From contig NZ_CP133017.1 of the NCBI RefSeq assembly GCF_030866765.1, positions 4,136,001 to 4,200,000 on the forward strand: a stretch of DNA of 64,000 nt, given 5' to 3'. A program made the position numbers and the translations under genes. Of the stretch, positions 1 to 8,291 are shown piece by piece. This DNA comes from Paenibacillus silvisoli (GTDB taxonomy: Bacteria > Bacillota > Bacilli > Paenibacillales > Paenibacillaceae). Position 1 is the stretch's first letter; every line of letters starts with the position of its first letter. Below the pieces are notes generated by a model, which was not told the DNA's origin, did no database searches, and saw only the letters and a program-made list of their open reading frames with translations.

Positions 1-399
1 ACCGGCGAGGCGCTGCCGATCTCCGATCGATTGTGGCAGGAGCAGGTTAGCGCGCTGCATACCGGCAGCGACTCGGCGGCAAGCGTCCCCGTTCTTTCAA
101 AGCTTTCCAACGCGAAAGCGAACAAGGCGTTCGATCCCTATGAACGCATGCCTTGGCTCACGAAGTCGCCGCTCACGAAAGAACAGCTCGGCAGGCTTCC
201 GAATCTGCTCGATCAGAGGAGCCAAATCCGGTTTACCGCAGAGCTGTTCCATGAAACGGTTCTGTTCGTTTATCCGGCTGTCGGTTACCATCGCTGGAAC
301 GACAACAGCCTCTTCATCGCCTTGGATTCGTCGGGCACGCTATGCACGCGTTATGTCCCGATGGAAGCCTTGAAGCAAGAAGGCCGGTTTTATAATTAG
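1..399 (+). CDS. Unidentified protein, C-terminal part (cut by window edge)
   Basis: The reading frame is open from the first base, so only the last 132 residues are visible. The TTG at position 31 is internal and has no ribosome binding site, so I do not treat it as the start. The visible part is soluble, with no membrane segment or lipobox, and ends in a compact stretch rich in aromatic residues (positions about 270-330). I do not recognise the family. It runs toward the YqzE-like gene on the other strand and stops 17 bases before it. Confidence 0.6.
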   Translation, partial: TGEALPISDRLWQEQVSALHTGSDSAASVPVLSKLSNAKANKAFDPYERMPWLTKSPLTKEQLGRLPNLLDQRSQIRFTAELFHETVLFVYPAVGYHRWNDNSLFIALDSSGTLCTRYVPMEALKQEGRFYN

Positions 400-416
400 T
401 TTTTACTTCGTTAACG

Positions 417-617
417 TTAGCCATCCTCGCGCGGGTCCGATCGAAACATTTGCATGACGCCGAGACCGCCCATGCCAAACCAACGCGTCAGCCAAGGCTC
501 TCTAGCAGCTTTGGCTTTTTTGCGGTTTTCTTTGCGCGCTCCCTGCGGCGTTTCGATCATCTCGATCATTTTGCCCGTCATAAATTTGATGTACTCTTCC
601 GGTTTCTCAACGGCCAT
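417..617 (-). CDS. YqzE-family small protein
   Basis: This 66-residue protein has the layout of Bacillus YqzE: an acidic N-terminus with a KFMTGKMIEMIETP segment, a very basic middle (residues about 28-42) and a WLTRWFGM motif near the end. The function of YqzE is unknown; in Bacillus subtilis the gene lies at the end of the competence comG region, but no com genes are visible here. An AAGGAG ribosome binding site lies about 10 bases before the ATG. The small size and clear motif match make the family call likely, though not certain. Confidence 0.7.
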   Translation of the reverse strand: MAVEKPEEYIKFMTGKMIEMIETPQGARKENRKKAKAAREPWLTRWFGMGGLGVMQMFRSDPREDG

Positions 618-755
618 GTCCGTCAGCTCCTTCGTTATCCTGAAATGCTGCTATCAACAGTGTCTCCGCTAATGATTTCTTTCAAACATGAATGAGTTTC
701 CTTGGACTGTGCCACGCTAACGATAGCCATTTTGGAATTGGAGGTCTGGTACAGC

Positions 756-1523
756 ATGCTTCATCGTTTGGCGAAAAGATTGCGGCTCCGGTCGTTTCTT
801 TTGTTTGGTTTGGCCGCTCTATTCCTGTTTGTTTTCCCCGTTAAGCCCTCAACCGCTGCTCATCCAATTGAGGTTCCTGCCGGCAGCGGTACCGATGCGG
901 ATTGGCAAAGCCAATTGCCGCCCAATTATAAGCGCGCGCTGCCATCCGCCCAAGTGCTGATTGACGTCGGTCACGGCGGCATCGACGGAGGCGCGCATCA
1001 CGAGGACGTGCTCGAGAAGGATATTAATTTAGCCGTAGCCAAAAAGCTTTATTTGCTGCTTGGCGCGAGCGGCATACGCGCGATTCTGAATCGAGACGGC
1101 GATTACGCGCTGAGCGACGACAACCGCTGGAATCCGGCCGGCTCCCGCCACCGCCGCGACTTATCGCAGCGCAGCCAGCTGACGAAAGAAATCCAAACCC
1201 AAGTTCTCGTCAGCATTCATGTGAACTGGGCGCCCGACCGAACGGAGCACGGCCCGCTCGTTCTGCATCAAAACGAGGGAGAAAGCGCCCTGCTCGCGTT
1301 TTGCATCCAGGATGCGCTGAACCGCAAGCATAATACGCGCAATCTCCCTCGTATCGGCGCACCTTTTTATTTGCTCAATGTGGTGAAGCAGCCTGCCGTC
1401 ATCGTGGAAATGGGCTTTATTAGCCACGAAGGCGACCGCCGCATGCTCACCGATCCTAGGGCACAGCTTCAGCTGGCCGAGGCGATTTCGTCAGGGGTGC
1501 GGAATTATATCCTTCTCCGCTGA
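756..1523 (+). CDS. N-acetylmuramoyl-L-alanine amidase (Amidase_3, CwlD-like)
   Basis: Predicted zinc amidase that cleaves the bond between muramic acid and the stem peptide of peptidoglycan. An N-terminal hydrophobic segment (residues about 10-30) acts as signal peptide or anchor. The Amidase_3 motifs are present in order: DVGHGG (zinc His), EKDIN (zinc Glu), SIHVN (zinc His) and VEMGF (catalytic Glu). The length of 255 residues fits CwlD, which in Bacillus makes muramic lactam in the spore cortex, but a vegetative role cannot be excluded. The ATG at 756 was chosen because GGAGGT lies 10 bases upstream; the frame extends back to 702 without a ribosome site. Its 3' end overlaps the convergent deacetylase gene by 33 bases. 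Confidence 0.85.
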   Translation: MLHRLAKRLRLRSFLLFGLAALFLFVFPVKPSTAAHPIEVPAGSGTDADWQSQLPPNYKRALPSAQVLIDVGHGGIDGGAHHEDVLEKDINLAVAKKLYLLLGASGIRAILNRDGDYALSDDNRWNPAGSRHRRDLSQRSQLTKEIQTQVLVSIHVNWAPDRTEHGPLVLHQNEGESALLAFCIQDALNRKHNTRNLPRIGAPFYLLNVVKQPAVIVEMGFISHEGDRRMLTDPRAQLQLAEAISSGVRNYILLR

Positions 1524-2306
1524 CGGCAGCACCATCTCCGACAGCTTCACGAAGTCAGTCGTCGCTTGCAGCCGCGGGATTGCGTCCTTCAGCACCGCGG
1601 CTGTAAGCTTGCCCGGCGGCCCGACGTGGCCGATGATGACGCAGCTGTCGTTTGTCTCCAAATATTTGCGCAGCACGCCGACCTGCTTCGCGATATGATT
1701 CGTCGTATACACATCGTCCAGAAACACCTGATTCGACAGCAGCGGAACGCCAAGCTCCTCCGTTACCTTCGGCAGCACCGTCTTGAACGTCGTCCGGCTG
1801 TCCAAGAAGAACATGCCGTGTTCTTTCACGACCGACAGCACGGCCCTCATGACGCGCTCGTCTGCCGTCACTTTAGAGCCCATATGATTGTTCATGCCGA
1901 CCGCGTGCGGCACATCCGCGATCGCGGCCTCGACCCGTTTGCGAATTTCCGCGTCGCTTAAGTCCGTCGTAATCGCACCTGGGCCAAGCCACTCCGGCTT
2001 CCCTCTCACCGGTTCCATCGGCATATGCACGATTACATCGTCCCCGCGCTTAAACGCCGCTTCTGCATCCTGCTTCGTCGTCGGCATAAACGGCATCACC
2101 GCGACCGTAAAACGGACCGGCAGCTGCATCATCTCCGGCGTCCCCGTCATCCCGTTGCCGAAATCGTCGATGACGATCGCCACTTGGCGATGTCCTTTCG
2201 CTTGCTGCTCGTTCGCCGCGGCAGGCGCACTCAAAGCCATCTGCGGAATAAGCAGCAGCGCCGATAATAGCCCGATCAAGCACGCGCTTGACTTCTTATG
2301 CTGCAT
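1491..2306 (-). CDS. Divergent polysaccharide deacetylase family protein
   Basis: A 271-residue exported protein of the divergent polysaccharide deacetylase family (YibQ type). The N-terminus MQHKKSS is followed by a hydrophobic signal segment ending near ALSAPAAA. Visible family motifs are AIVIDDFGNG, VIVHMPMEP and NNHMGSK, which resemble the metal-binding Asp and His positions of NodB-like enzymes. The substrate is unknown; cell-wall or secreted glycan is likely. The ATG at 2306 has GGAGAA about 10 bases upstream; the open frame extends to 2348 without a ribosome site. The convergent 33-base overlap with the amidase gene means each transcript ends inside the other gene. Confidence 0.8.
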   Translation of the reverse strand: MQHKKSSACLIGLLSALLLIPQMALSAPAAANEQQAKGHRQVAIVIDDFGNGMTGTPEMMQLPVRFTVAVMPFMPTTKQDAEAAFKRGDDVIVHMPMEPVRGKPEWLGPGAITTDLSDAEIRKRVEAAIADVPHAVGMNNHMGSKVTADERVMRAVLSVVKEHGMFFLDSRTTFKTVLPKVTEELGVPLLSNQVFLDDVYTTNHIAKQVGVLRKYLETNDSCVIIGHVGPPGKLTAAVLKDAIPRLQATTDFVKLSEMVLPSAEKDIIPHP

Positions 2307-2396
2307 CACATTCGATTCTCCTTCATCATCACATCGATTATCTCGCATTCATTGTTTCTGTTTGAAGGAAAATTTATGTATTTCATCTTCTTAAAC

Positions 2397-2423
2397 AAGA
2401 AAGAACGAGGCTTCGTGCCTCGT
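2397..2423 (-). terminator. Rho-independent terminator, leftward
   Basis: A 7-bp stem (ACGAGGC / GCCTCGT) with a 5-base loop is followed on the minus strand by a T-rich run. No intact gene ends directly upstream of it, only the coding-like fragment at 2440-2577. Confidence 0.5.
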
Positions 2424-2439
2424 CGCAATCGAATCCAGC

Positions 2440-2577
2440 GCGCGGATACTCCGACACCTGCAATCAATTCCACGCGGTTATTGTGAAATTCCGGCGCTAT
2501 GAAGATGTCCAGCTCAGCCAAAATCACTTTCTCCGGCGTCGTCGGAATCGCAAGGACGAGCACCGTATCGCGCGAAA
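2440..2577 (-). pseudogene. Possible remnant of a small gene
   Basis: Between two leftward terminators, the minus strand reads as coding-like sequence (for example RDTVLVLAIPTTPEKVI and NNRVELIAGVGVSA), yet it has no credible start codon with a ribosome site and no matching C-terminus. It vaguely resembles the beta-strand modules of small spore or surface proteins, but this is only an impression. It may be a gene fragment left after deletion, or chance. Confidence 0.25.
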
Positions 2578-2601
2578 AAACCGCCCTTGGATGGGCGGTT
2601 T
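2573..2601 (-). terminator. Rho-independent terminator of the VOC gene
   Basis: A 9-bp stem, AAACCGCCC paired with GGGCGGTTT around a 6-base loop, is followed on the minus strand by six T. It lies 10 bases past the VOC stop codon. Confidence 0.85.
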
Positions 2602-2610
2602 GGTTTGGTG

Positions 2611-3003
2611 CTATTCGTTTGGCTGCCATACTTTGAGCTTATTGCCGTCCGGATCATACAAATCGAATTCTTTGAACCAGCTATGCGTTATCATGTCCTC
2701 CGCGCGAATGCCATTCGAGTGCGCATGCTCATAAAGACCGTCAATGTTTGACGTCCGAAAACAAATGACCGGCATTTCGTAACTGTCGCCGGACGTCAGC
2801 CATTCGTTGGTCCGAAAAAATAACGCCCGCTCATCCAGCCGTTCGCGCAGAAATACTTCTTGCTTGCCTGCAAGCAGATAATCCCCGCCATACTCCAAGC
2901 CGAGGTGCTCGATATACCATTGCTCAGCCTGTTTGCGATTGGCGACCGGTATGTATACGCCGTCTATCCCGGTAATTGCCGGTTTCTTGATGGCTTGCTC
3001 CAC
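2611..3003 (-). CDS. VOC (glyoxalase/bleomycin-resistance fold) family protein
   Basis: A 130-residue protein with the vicinal-oxygen-chelate fold pattern: an N-terminal GVYIPVANRKQAEQWY strand-helix, a central variable part, and a C-terminal FDLYDPDGNKLKVWQP signature typical of the second beta-alpha-beta-beta-beta unit. Family members bind a divalent metal and act as isomerases, dioxygenases or binding proteins; the substrate cannot be read from the sequence. I chose the GTG at 3003 because AAGGGG lies 8 bases upstream; the frame opens 18 bases earlier at a TTG without a ribosome site. Confidence 0.75.
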   Translation of the reverse strand: MEQAIKKPAITGIDGVYIPVANRKQAEQWYIEHLGLEYGGDYLLAGKQEVFLRERLDERALFFRTNEWLTSGDSYEMPVICFRTSNIDGLYEHAHSNGIRAEDMITHSWFKEFDLYDPDGNKLKVWQPNE

Positions 3004-3108
3004 TTGTGACGCCCCTTTCAATCGATGAAATGGAATTCATTACATAAATTCGCCAGAAGCAAGAAATTCCCTTTAAAAGCTCCAAAGAACGAACATGGGT
3101 CCATCTCG

Positions 3109-3291
3109 TAACGGTTGCCAGAGCGGCTATTTCGTGAAAATGACTCCTTTAGAAACGCTAACGGTTGTGACAGAGGCTATTTGCGGTACAATGGTCGATT
3201 TCAATGGGAAAACAACCAAATAAGCTCTGTGGCAACCGTTAGAAAATAAAAATGGTCATTTTAAGCCTAATAGGCGCTGTCACAACCGTTA
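3109..3291. repeat. Four 50-bp repeat units, two forward and two inverted
   Basis: The 24-base core TAACGGTTGYSACAGMGSC followed by TATTT occurs at 3109-3132 and 3159-3182 on the plus strand and inverted at 3218-3241 and 3268-3291. Successive cores are 50 bases apart within each pair, and the spacers often carry an AAAATG/CATTTT element, so the unit is about 50 bases long. The two pairs face each other and could form a large cruciform or hairpin. The stretch 3022-3391 contains no gene apart from this array. It sits between the VOC gene and the terminator of tRNA-Leu. It resembles an extragenic repeat family rather than CRISPR. Confidence 0.85.
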
Positions 3292-3349
3292 CAGACTGGA
3301 ACCCGCTCGCCAACAAGCATCGGCTGCCTTGCATTCTTCCCGGAAAAAC

Positions 3350-3378
3350 AAAAAAACTCTTCGATTGCTCGAAGAGTT
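3350..3378 (-). terminator. Terminator of tRNA-Leu copy 1
   Basis: The stem ACTCTTCGA / TCGAAGAGT with a TTGC loop is followed by seven T on the minus strand, 14 bases past the CCA end of the tRNA. Confidence 0.9.
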
Positions 3379-3391
3379 TCGCATGAATGGT

Positions 3392-3478
3392 TGGTGCGGT
3401 CGAGAGGACTCGAACCTCCACGGCTGTTACACCACTAGAACCTGAATCTAGCGCGTCTGCCAATTCCGCCACGACCGC
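3392..3478 (-). tRNA. tRNA-Leu (anticodon CAG), copy 1
   Basis: The minus strand folds as an 87-nt class II tRNA with encoded CCA. The acceptor stem is GCGGTCG / CGACCGC, the anticodon stem CTAGA / TCTAG encloses TTCAGGT with anticodon CAG, a long variable arm follows, and the T arm contains GGTTCGAGTCC. It reads the leucine codon CUG. An identical gene lies at 27029-27115 in the same orientation, and the identity extends a few bases past both ends. Confidence 0.95.
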
Positions 3479-3519
3479 ATCTGGCAGTTGCCAGCTTCGC
3501 AAGTGAAGCGGCAAGAAGT

Positions 3520-3549
3520 AATATACCATGTCGTGAAACTAAATGTCAA
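3520..3549 (-). promoter_or_regulatory. Sigma-A type promoter of tRNA-Leu copy 1
   Basis: On the minus strand TTGACA (3544-3549) and TATATT (3520-3525) are 18 bases apart, about 41 bases upstream of the mature 5' end. Confidence 0.75.
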
Positions 3550-3682
3550 CCTTTACGAAAACTTTTATTTTTCTTTCCGTATGGACCATCGCGTTCTTTA
3601 TCGTACGCACACGAGCGCTAGCATAATATGGTAGAATGGGACAAGTTAATATCATCCGCAACTAGAGATAGGTGGACTACTT

Positions 3683-4165
3683 TTGCTGCAACCAGAAACG
3701 ATTTTAATTGTCGATGACAGCCAACTGAATAATGCGATGCTTTCTGACATTCTCAGTCCGCATTACCGCGTTATCATTGCGAACAATGGATCTTCCGCGC
3801 TCCACATCGCCTCGCTCGAGCGCATCAACATGGTCCTTCTGGACATTATGATGCCGGGCATAGACGGATATGCGGTTTGCCATTCTCTGAAGAGCATCCC
3901 CGCTCTAGCCGAAATCCCCATTCTGTTTATTAGCGCTTTATCAACGACCAGCGACATCGTTCATGCGTTCAAAACAGGCGGAGCGGATTATTTTACAAAG
4001 CCATACCAAGCTGAGGAAGTTCAGGCCAGGGTAGGCGTTCACTTGCGGCTGCAGCGTTCCAAAGCCGAAATTCAAACCCTCCTCACCCAATCGATGAACG
4101 GAGTCATTGCGATCATCACCGATTTATTGACGAGCCAATCCGGCTTCGCAAGCCGGATGCCTTAA
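3683..4165 (+). CDS. Response regulator receiver protein, truncated output domain
   Basis: A complete receiver domain (residues 1-about 125) with DD at positions 11-12, the phosphoacceptor Asp in LLDIMMPG, the Ser/Thr in FISALS and the Lys in YFTKPY. After it comes a helix (RLQRSKAEIQTLL) that normally leads into an HD-type output domain, but the frame stops at 4165 after 160 residues. The matching C-terminal part of that domain lies directly downstream in another frame (4161-4547). The start is TTG at 3683 with AGGTGG 8 bases upstream. The receiver may still be made and phosphorylated; the output function is probably lost. Confidence 0.8.
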   Translation: MLQPETILIVDDSQLNNAMLSDILSPHYRVIIANNGSSALHIASLERINMVLLDIMMPGIDGYAVCHSLKSIPALAEIPILFISALSTTSDIVHAFKTGGADYFTKPYQAEEVQARVGVHLRLQRSKAEIQTLLTQSMNGVIAIITDLLTSQSGFASRMP

Positions 4166-4547
4166 CCTTCCTCACGATCTCGTAAAGAAGAGATTCTCGG
4201 GAGCGCCCCTTACCGCTGACGAGACCGCCGCCTTCAACTATCATCCGATCCTCGGCGCACAATACGTTTCCCATATCCCTCGCGTCGCTAAAGTAGCGGG
4301 AATCATTCGCAATCAGCTGATTCACCCGGCAAAATTAAACCAGAATTTATCCGACCTCACCGTACCGGGCCAATTCATTCTGAACCTGCTCCTCATGTTT
4401 GAAACCTATTTGTACCAGGGGTACTCGCCAAATCAAGCGTTGGATCGGATCAAGCAGACCGATCCCCCTTATCCGCCTATGCTAATGGGCGCGTTGGAAC
4501 AAATCATTGCCTCGGAATATAATGTCATGGACTACAAGTCTCGCTAA
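4161..4547 (+). pseudogene. Frame-shifted C-terminal remnant of an HD-type output domain
   Basis: In a different frame from the receiver gene, an uninterrupted reading runs from about 4161 to the TAA at 4545-4547. It includes LPHDLVKKRFSG, FNYHPILGAQYVSHIPRVAK and VAGIIRNQ, the pattern of the C-terminal half of HD-domain response regulators. It has no start codon or ribosome site of its own. The expected N-terminal half of the domain, with the metal-binding His-Asp pair, is missing between residue about 155 of the receiver protein and LPHDL. The simplest explanation is an internal deletion of roughly 40-50 codons that also shifted the frame. Confidence 0.75.
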
Positions 4548-4551
4548 GCAA

Positions 4552-4593
4552 AACGGGCTGCCGCTAAGAAACCATACTTAGCGGCAGCCCGTT
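4552..4593. terminator. Strong hairpin between convergent genes
   Basis: A perfect 16-bp stem (ACGGGCTGCCGCTAAG and its complement) encloses an 8-base loop. It lies between the receiver remnant and the convergent GH18 gene; A and T runs are short on both sides, so it may act on both strands with modest efficiency. Confidence 0.8.
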
Positions 4594-4607
4594 CATTTGG
4601 CAATTGA

Positions 4608-5642
4608 TTATGAATGAAGTTCTTGGCGAATCGCATCCAGCAAACGGAACGTCGTATCGCACTTGTATTCCCAGAACATGATGCCGGCAAGCCCTTCTTG
4701 CTTCACATAATCGGCCTTATGCCGAAGCGACGTTTCATCGTCGTATGAGATGAAGCATTGGCCGTCGAACAAGTACGGCGCCTTCGCCTCATCGTCCCAG
4801 AATCTCGTAAAGCCGTTTTTGTTAATAAACGCCTCCGCCAATGCGGTAAACTCCGGTCCGTAGCCGCCAGCCGTTCCGGCCATTTGATGCAAGCCGTTGT
4901 TGACGTTAGGCACGTTCTTCCACATCCGCGAGTAGAAAGCTGCGCCGATGACGATTTTTTCCCTCGGCACGCCTGCTTGCACGTACAACCGTACCGAAGC
5001 TTCCACGCTGATGCGGAACAGGTCGCCTGTCGCTACATGCAGGTTTGTATGATGGCCGGTCAACGTTTGGAAGCCGCCGCGCATGTCGTACGTCATCAAT
5101 TGGATGAAATCCAAATACTTCTGAACCTGCTCCATCTCTGTCCCATCGATGTAATACTGGTCGGCTCCGGCAGCAATCGTCAGCAAATAATGACGCCCCG
5201 TTTCCGTTCCAAGCCGGTCGAACGCCTCGCGCAGTTCCTTCAGCAGCAGCGTAAAATTCGTTTTGTCAGCGGGGCTGGCACCGATGCCGGCAACCCCATA
5301 GCAAGGATATTCCCAGTCCAGGTCGATGCCGTCAATCGGGTATTCCCGTAAAATGTCGACCGCCGTAGCCGCCATCCGCCCGCGGCCTTCCGCGGTGGAT
5401 GCCGCCTCCGAAAACCCGCCTGCGCTCCAGCCGCCTACGGACAGCAGGATGACCAGCTCCGGATTGTGCTGCTTCAGCGTGTTCAAGCTGTCCAGATGCT
5501 TCAGATGACGGATGCTGATCCCATCATCGACGACATGGCCGAACGCGATGTTCAAATGAGTAAGCTTCTTCGCGTCTTCTTCTCTTACTTTAGGAAGCCA
5601 GGAATCCCCTACATAGCCTGCAGAAATATAGCTTGGTTTCAA
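4608..5642 (-). CDS. Glycoside hydrolase family 18 protein, no signal peptide
   Basis: A 344-residue GH18 TIM barrel. SVGGWS (residues about 68-73) and the catalytic motif DGIDLDWE (104-111, Glu111 as acid/base) are intact, as are LMTYDM and the C-terminal IMFWEYKCD motif. GH18 enzymes hydrolyse chitin or other GlcNAc-containing glycans. No signal peptide is visible, so it would act in the cytoplasm on imported oligosaccharides, unless exported by another route. The start is TTG at 5642 because GGAGGAG lies 6 bases upstream; the ATG at 5657 has no ribosome site and is itself part of that GGAGGAG region. It is the last gene of the CBM9-transglutaminase-GH18 operon. Confidence 0.85.
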   Translation of the reverse strand: MKPSYISAGYVGDSWLPKVREEDAKKLTHLNIAFGHVVDDGISIRHLKHLDSLNTLKQHNPELVILLSVGGWSAGGFSEAASTAEGRGRMAATAVDILREYPIDGIDLDWEYPCYGVAGIGASPADKTNFTLLLKELREAFDRLGTETGRHYLLTIAAGADQYYIDGTEMEQVQKYLDFIQLMTYDMRGGFQTLTGHHTNLHVATGDLFRISVEASVRLYVQAGVPREKIVIGAAFYSRMWKNVPNVNNGLHQMAGTAGGYGPEFTALAEAFINKNGFTRFWDDEAKAPYLFDGQCFISYDDETSLRHKADYVKQEGLAGIMFWEYKCDTTFRLLDAIRQELHS

Positions 5643-5676
5643 TCGGTTCTCCTCCATTATATAGAAATTCTGCCGA

Positions 5677-8283
5677 TTAGCGGCTTTGCAGCCGAACTGC
5701 GGCCTGCACAAGCTCGCGGCCGATCCCGAGCTTATAGCCCGAAGATTGGTAACGAATGCGTCCCAGCTCATCCATCACGATGACGAAAGGCAAGCTTGGC
5801 AGCTCGCTGCCGAATGGCTGCGCCGCTTGGCTCAACGCTTGGTGAGCATGGTCGCGGACGACGTTCACGCCTCCCGGAAGATTGTCAATCACGCCGTCGC
5901 TTTCTACCGCCACAATGACCGGCAGTCCTAATTGAGCAATCTCCGCTTGGAGTTCACGAAGCTCGCGCAGAAGGTGCTTGGACGGCTCGCGCTCCGGTTC
6001 GATCCAGGCTAACGCTGCGATTTTCCCTTTACGGAGCTCCCCAAGCGCAATGCTTCCGCTGCCGCCGCCCAGCGGCGATAAAGCCCAGCTGTCATCGGTG
6101 GCGCCTAGCACCGGCGATTCTTCAGCCAACGGACTGCGGAAGGACAGCACAAGCTCCGTCAACCGGTCCTTGCGAACGTTGAAGTAAGTAAAGCGGACAA
6201 GGACGGAGCCATCCTGCAGCCGGGTGCCTGCTGTCATCCGGTAGCTTCCCGGTTCCAGCTCATACAACGTATCAAGCACCTCTGTCTGTCCATGCGGATA
6301 ATGAAGCGTTTGATAACTGCCATCCGCCAATTTCGCCAACGTAAAGTTGCGGTAATAGGACGGTGCAGCCTGATCCGCAGGCGCAGCCAAGTCGGGTAGC
6401 AGCTTCAAGCTGCCTGTTACGGCCGGCTCATCGCTAGACGAGCCTTTGCCCGTAAATTGCGCATCCAGCCACTCGCCTTGCGCATTCCGATATTGCGGCT
6501 TGCGCTCGCTCGGATGCAGCCGTGCCGCGATGCCGAAGCTGCGGCAGCCTGCGACGAACAAAATATCGCGGGACAGCCGATCCCCTTTTAGCAGCTGGAT
6601 GCTGCCCGCCGGCGTCGCCATCCCTTCATAATGCGACATATCCGGAACAAGCTCATAGTGAGCCGACAGCCAGCCCGCCCACTCGGCCGGATTGCCGCGG
6701 AACCTGGCAAGCTCCTCGGCAGTTACGGCTTCGCGCAATGCCAATCGGTATGGCGTAATCATTTCGAACAGCATCCGCGGCCGAAGAACGTACTTCGTAA
6801 AGCTGTCCGCGTCGAAATCGCCGACATACATCATCGAGCCTGCGAGGTGATCGTCCAGCGTTGGCCGGAACGTATCGGTTAGATCCTTCTCGTTCAAGCT
6901 TTCCAGCAATCGCAACGGCCACTCCCCGTATTGAGGCGTCCGTTCCTCCAGGAATGCCGCGAGCTCGCGGCTGTTCCCCCGCGCCTTTCGCAGCATTTCC
7001 CATACGCGGTCCGAAGGCAGACCGAGTCTGACAGCCAGCTCTCCCGCATCCGCTTCCGTCAAGAACGTCTCTTCGAAGCCAGCCCGAATGGCAGCGCCTT
7101 CACGCAGCCGCGCTTGATGCCGCTGCGACTCGTCTTCCGTAACCGATGCGTCAACGTCGCCTTGCAGTTCCGGCGGCGGCACCATATCGAAGTCATAGAC
7201 GCCCTCCGGCTGCTCATGCCGGTCGATGACGATGTCAATCGTTCCCTCCGAGGCTGCGGGCAGCTGGAGCTCACCCCAAGCCCCTAAGCTCACGGCTCGC
7301 ACGAGCAAATCGCCGTATCCGGTCGTAAACCGGACTTCGCCCTGCTCATTCGCCGTCATCTTCGCAATCGGCGAAAACTCCGCGAAGTTATAAACTTGAA
7401 ACGACACCGTTGCGCGAGGAACGGCAATGCCGTTCGCGCCCACCGCGCGGATCGTCAGCGTACGGTTAGGCGCATACCCGTCCAGCAGGTTAATTTCGGT
7501 ATACCATTCATGGGCCAGCGTGACAGACTCCGGACCCGGGTAATTCGCCGCCACGCGCGTATTTACGAGCATGGCCCGCCGAGCCGGCGCGCTGAACCAG
7601 CCTTGGTTCAGCCGCGGCTCCGGTTCGCAAGCGCCGATAAAATGCCACTTGCCGTTCGCCCAAGCCTCCACCCAAGCATGGTTGGAGTCGCTGTGCGCCC
7701 AGCGCGGCGTGTAGCATTGCCGAGCGGGGATGCACAGGCTGCGCAGCGCGGCGACGGCCAGCGTTGACTCCTCGCCGCAGCGACCGAGCGTCGTGCGAAT
7801 CAGCGTCATAGGCGAAACGGTGCGGGGATCGTTGCCGATGTACGTCGCTTTCTCGTAACACCAATGGTTGATTTCGAGAATCGCATCTTCCATCGACAGC
7901 CGCTCCACTCTGTCCTTCAGCTCCCGGTACAGGATCCCTCGGCTGTCCTCGATATTTTCGTTATTCACGCGGTAAGGCAGCACGAAGTGCAGGAACAGAT
8001 GATCCGGCACAAGCTTGCCCCAAGGCAGCTTCGCGCGGCTATCCAACGATTGACGGATGTGGCTCAGAAACAGCTCTCCGTCATAGTCGGCCAAATCATG
8101 CAGCGGCATATACGCATAAAGAAACTTAAGCGCCCAGCGCTCTTCCTCATTCAACGGCTCCTTGAATACGCCGAACAATGCCTCATCCCGCGCGGCAGCC
8201 AGCCGCCTCTTCTCGCTGAATTTGCGCTCGATCAACGCCTGTGTAGCTTGATCCAACGAAAAAACGCCGTTCTTCGTCTCCAT
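5677..8283 (-). CDS. Large transglutaminase-like protein with C-terminal thioredoxin-like region
   Basis: An 868-residue protein. The transglutaminase/protease core has Cys169 in GRCGEES and His202 in SDSNHAWVEAW, followed by GKWHFIGACEPEP where the third residue of the triad is expected. A beta-rich carboxypeptidase-regulatory-like region comes next, then a second alpha/beta part, and the end (LPFVIVMDELGRIRYQSSG) looks like the C-terminal strand-helix of a thioredoxin fold. Similar proteins occur beside glycan-utilisation genes of Bacteroidetes and Paenibacillus, with unknown substrates. No signal peptide is visible. The start is uncertain: ATG at 8283 has GGAAGGAG 11 bases upstream, while ATGs at 8292 and 8304 are too close to it. 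Confidence 0.75.
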   Translation of the reverse strand: METKNGVFSLDQATQALIERKFSEKRRLAAARDEALFGVFKEPLNEEERWALKFLYAYMPLHDLADYDGELFLSHIRQSLDSRAKLPWGKLVPDHLFLHFVLPYRVNNENIEDSRGILYRELKDRVERLSMEDAILEINHWCYEKATYIGNDPRTVSPMTLIRTTLGRCGEESTLAVAALRSLCIPARQCYTPRWAHSDSNHAWVEAWANGKWHFIGACEPEPRLNQGWFSAPARRAMLVNTRVAANYPGPESVTLAHEWYTEINLLDGYAPNRTLTIRAVGANGIAVPRATVSFQVYNFAEFSPIAKMTANEQGEVRFTTGYGDLLVRAVSLGAWGELQLPAASEGTIDIVIDRHEQPEGVYDFDMVPPPELQGDVDASVTEDESQRHQARLREGAAIRAGFEETFLTEADAGELAVRLGLPSDRVWEMLRKARGNSRELAAFLEERTPQYGEWPLRLLESLNEKDLTDTFRPTLDDHLAGSMMYVGDFDADSFTKYVLRPRMLFEMITPYRLALREAVTAEELARFRGNPAEWAGWLSAHYELVPDMSHYEGMATPAGSIQLLKGDRLSRDILFVAGCRSFGIAARLHPSERKPQYRNAQGEWLDAQFTGKGSSSDEPAVTGSLKLLPDLAAPADQAAPSYYRNFTLAKLADGSYQTLHYPHGQTEVLDTLYELEPGSYRMTAGTRLQDGSVLVRFTYFNVRKDRLTELVLSFRSPLAEESPVLGATDDSWALSPLGGGSGSIALGELRKGKIAALAWIEPEREPSKHLLRELRELQAEIAQLGLPVIVAVESDGVIDNLPGGVNVVRDHAHQALSQAAQPFGSELPSLPFVIVMDELGRIRYQSSGYKLGIGRELVQAAVRLQSR

Positions 8284-8291
8284 CGCTCGCA

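Noticed and set aside
3109-3291. Regular repeats considered as a CRISPR array
   Set aside because: The units are in both orientations, the spacers are partly similar to each other and no cas gene is near.
3239-3529. 96-codon open frame on the minus strand
   Set aside because: It runs through the tRNA-Leu gene, its terminator and its promoter and has no ribosome site.
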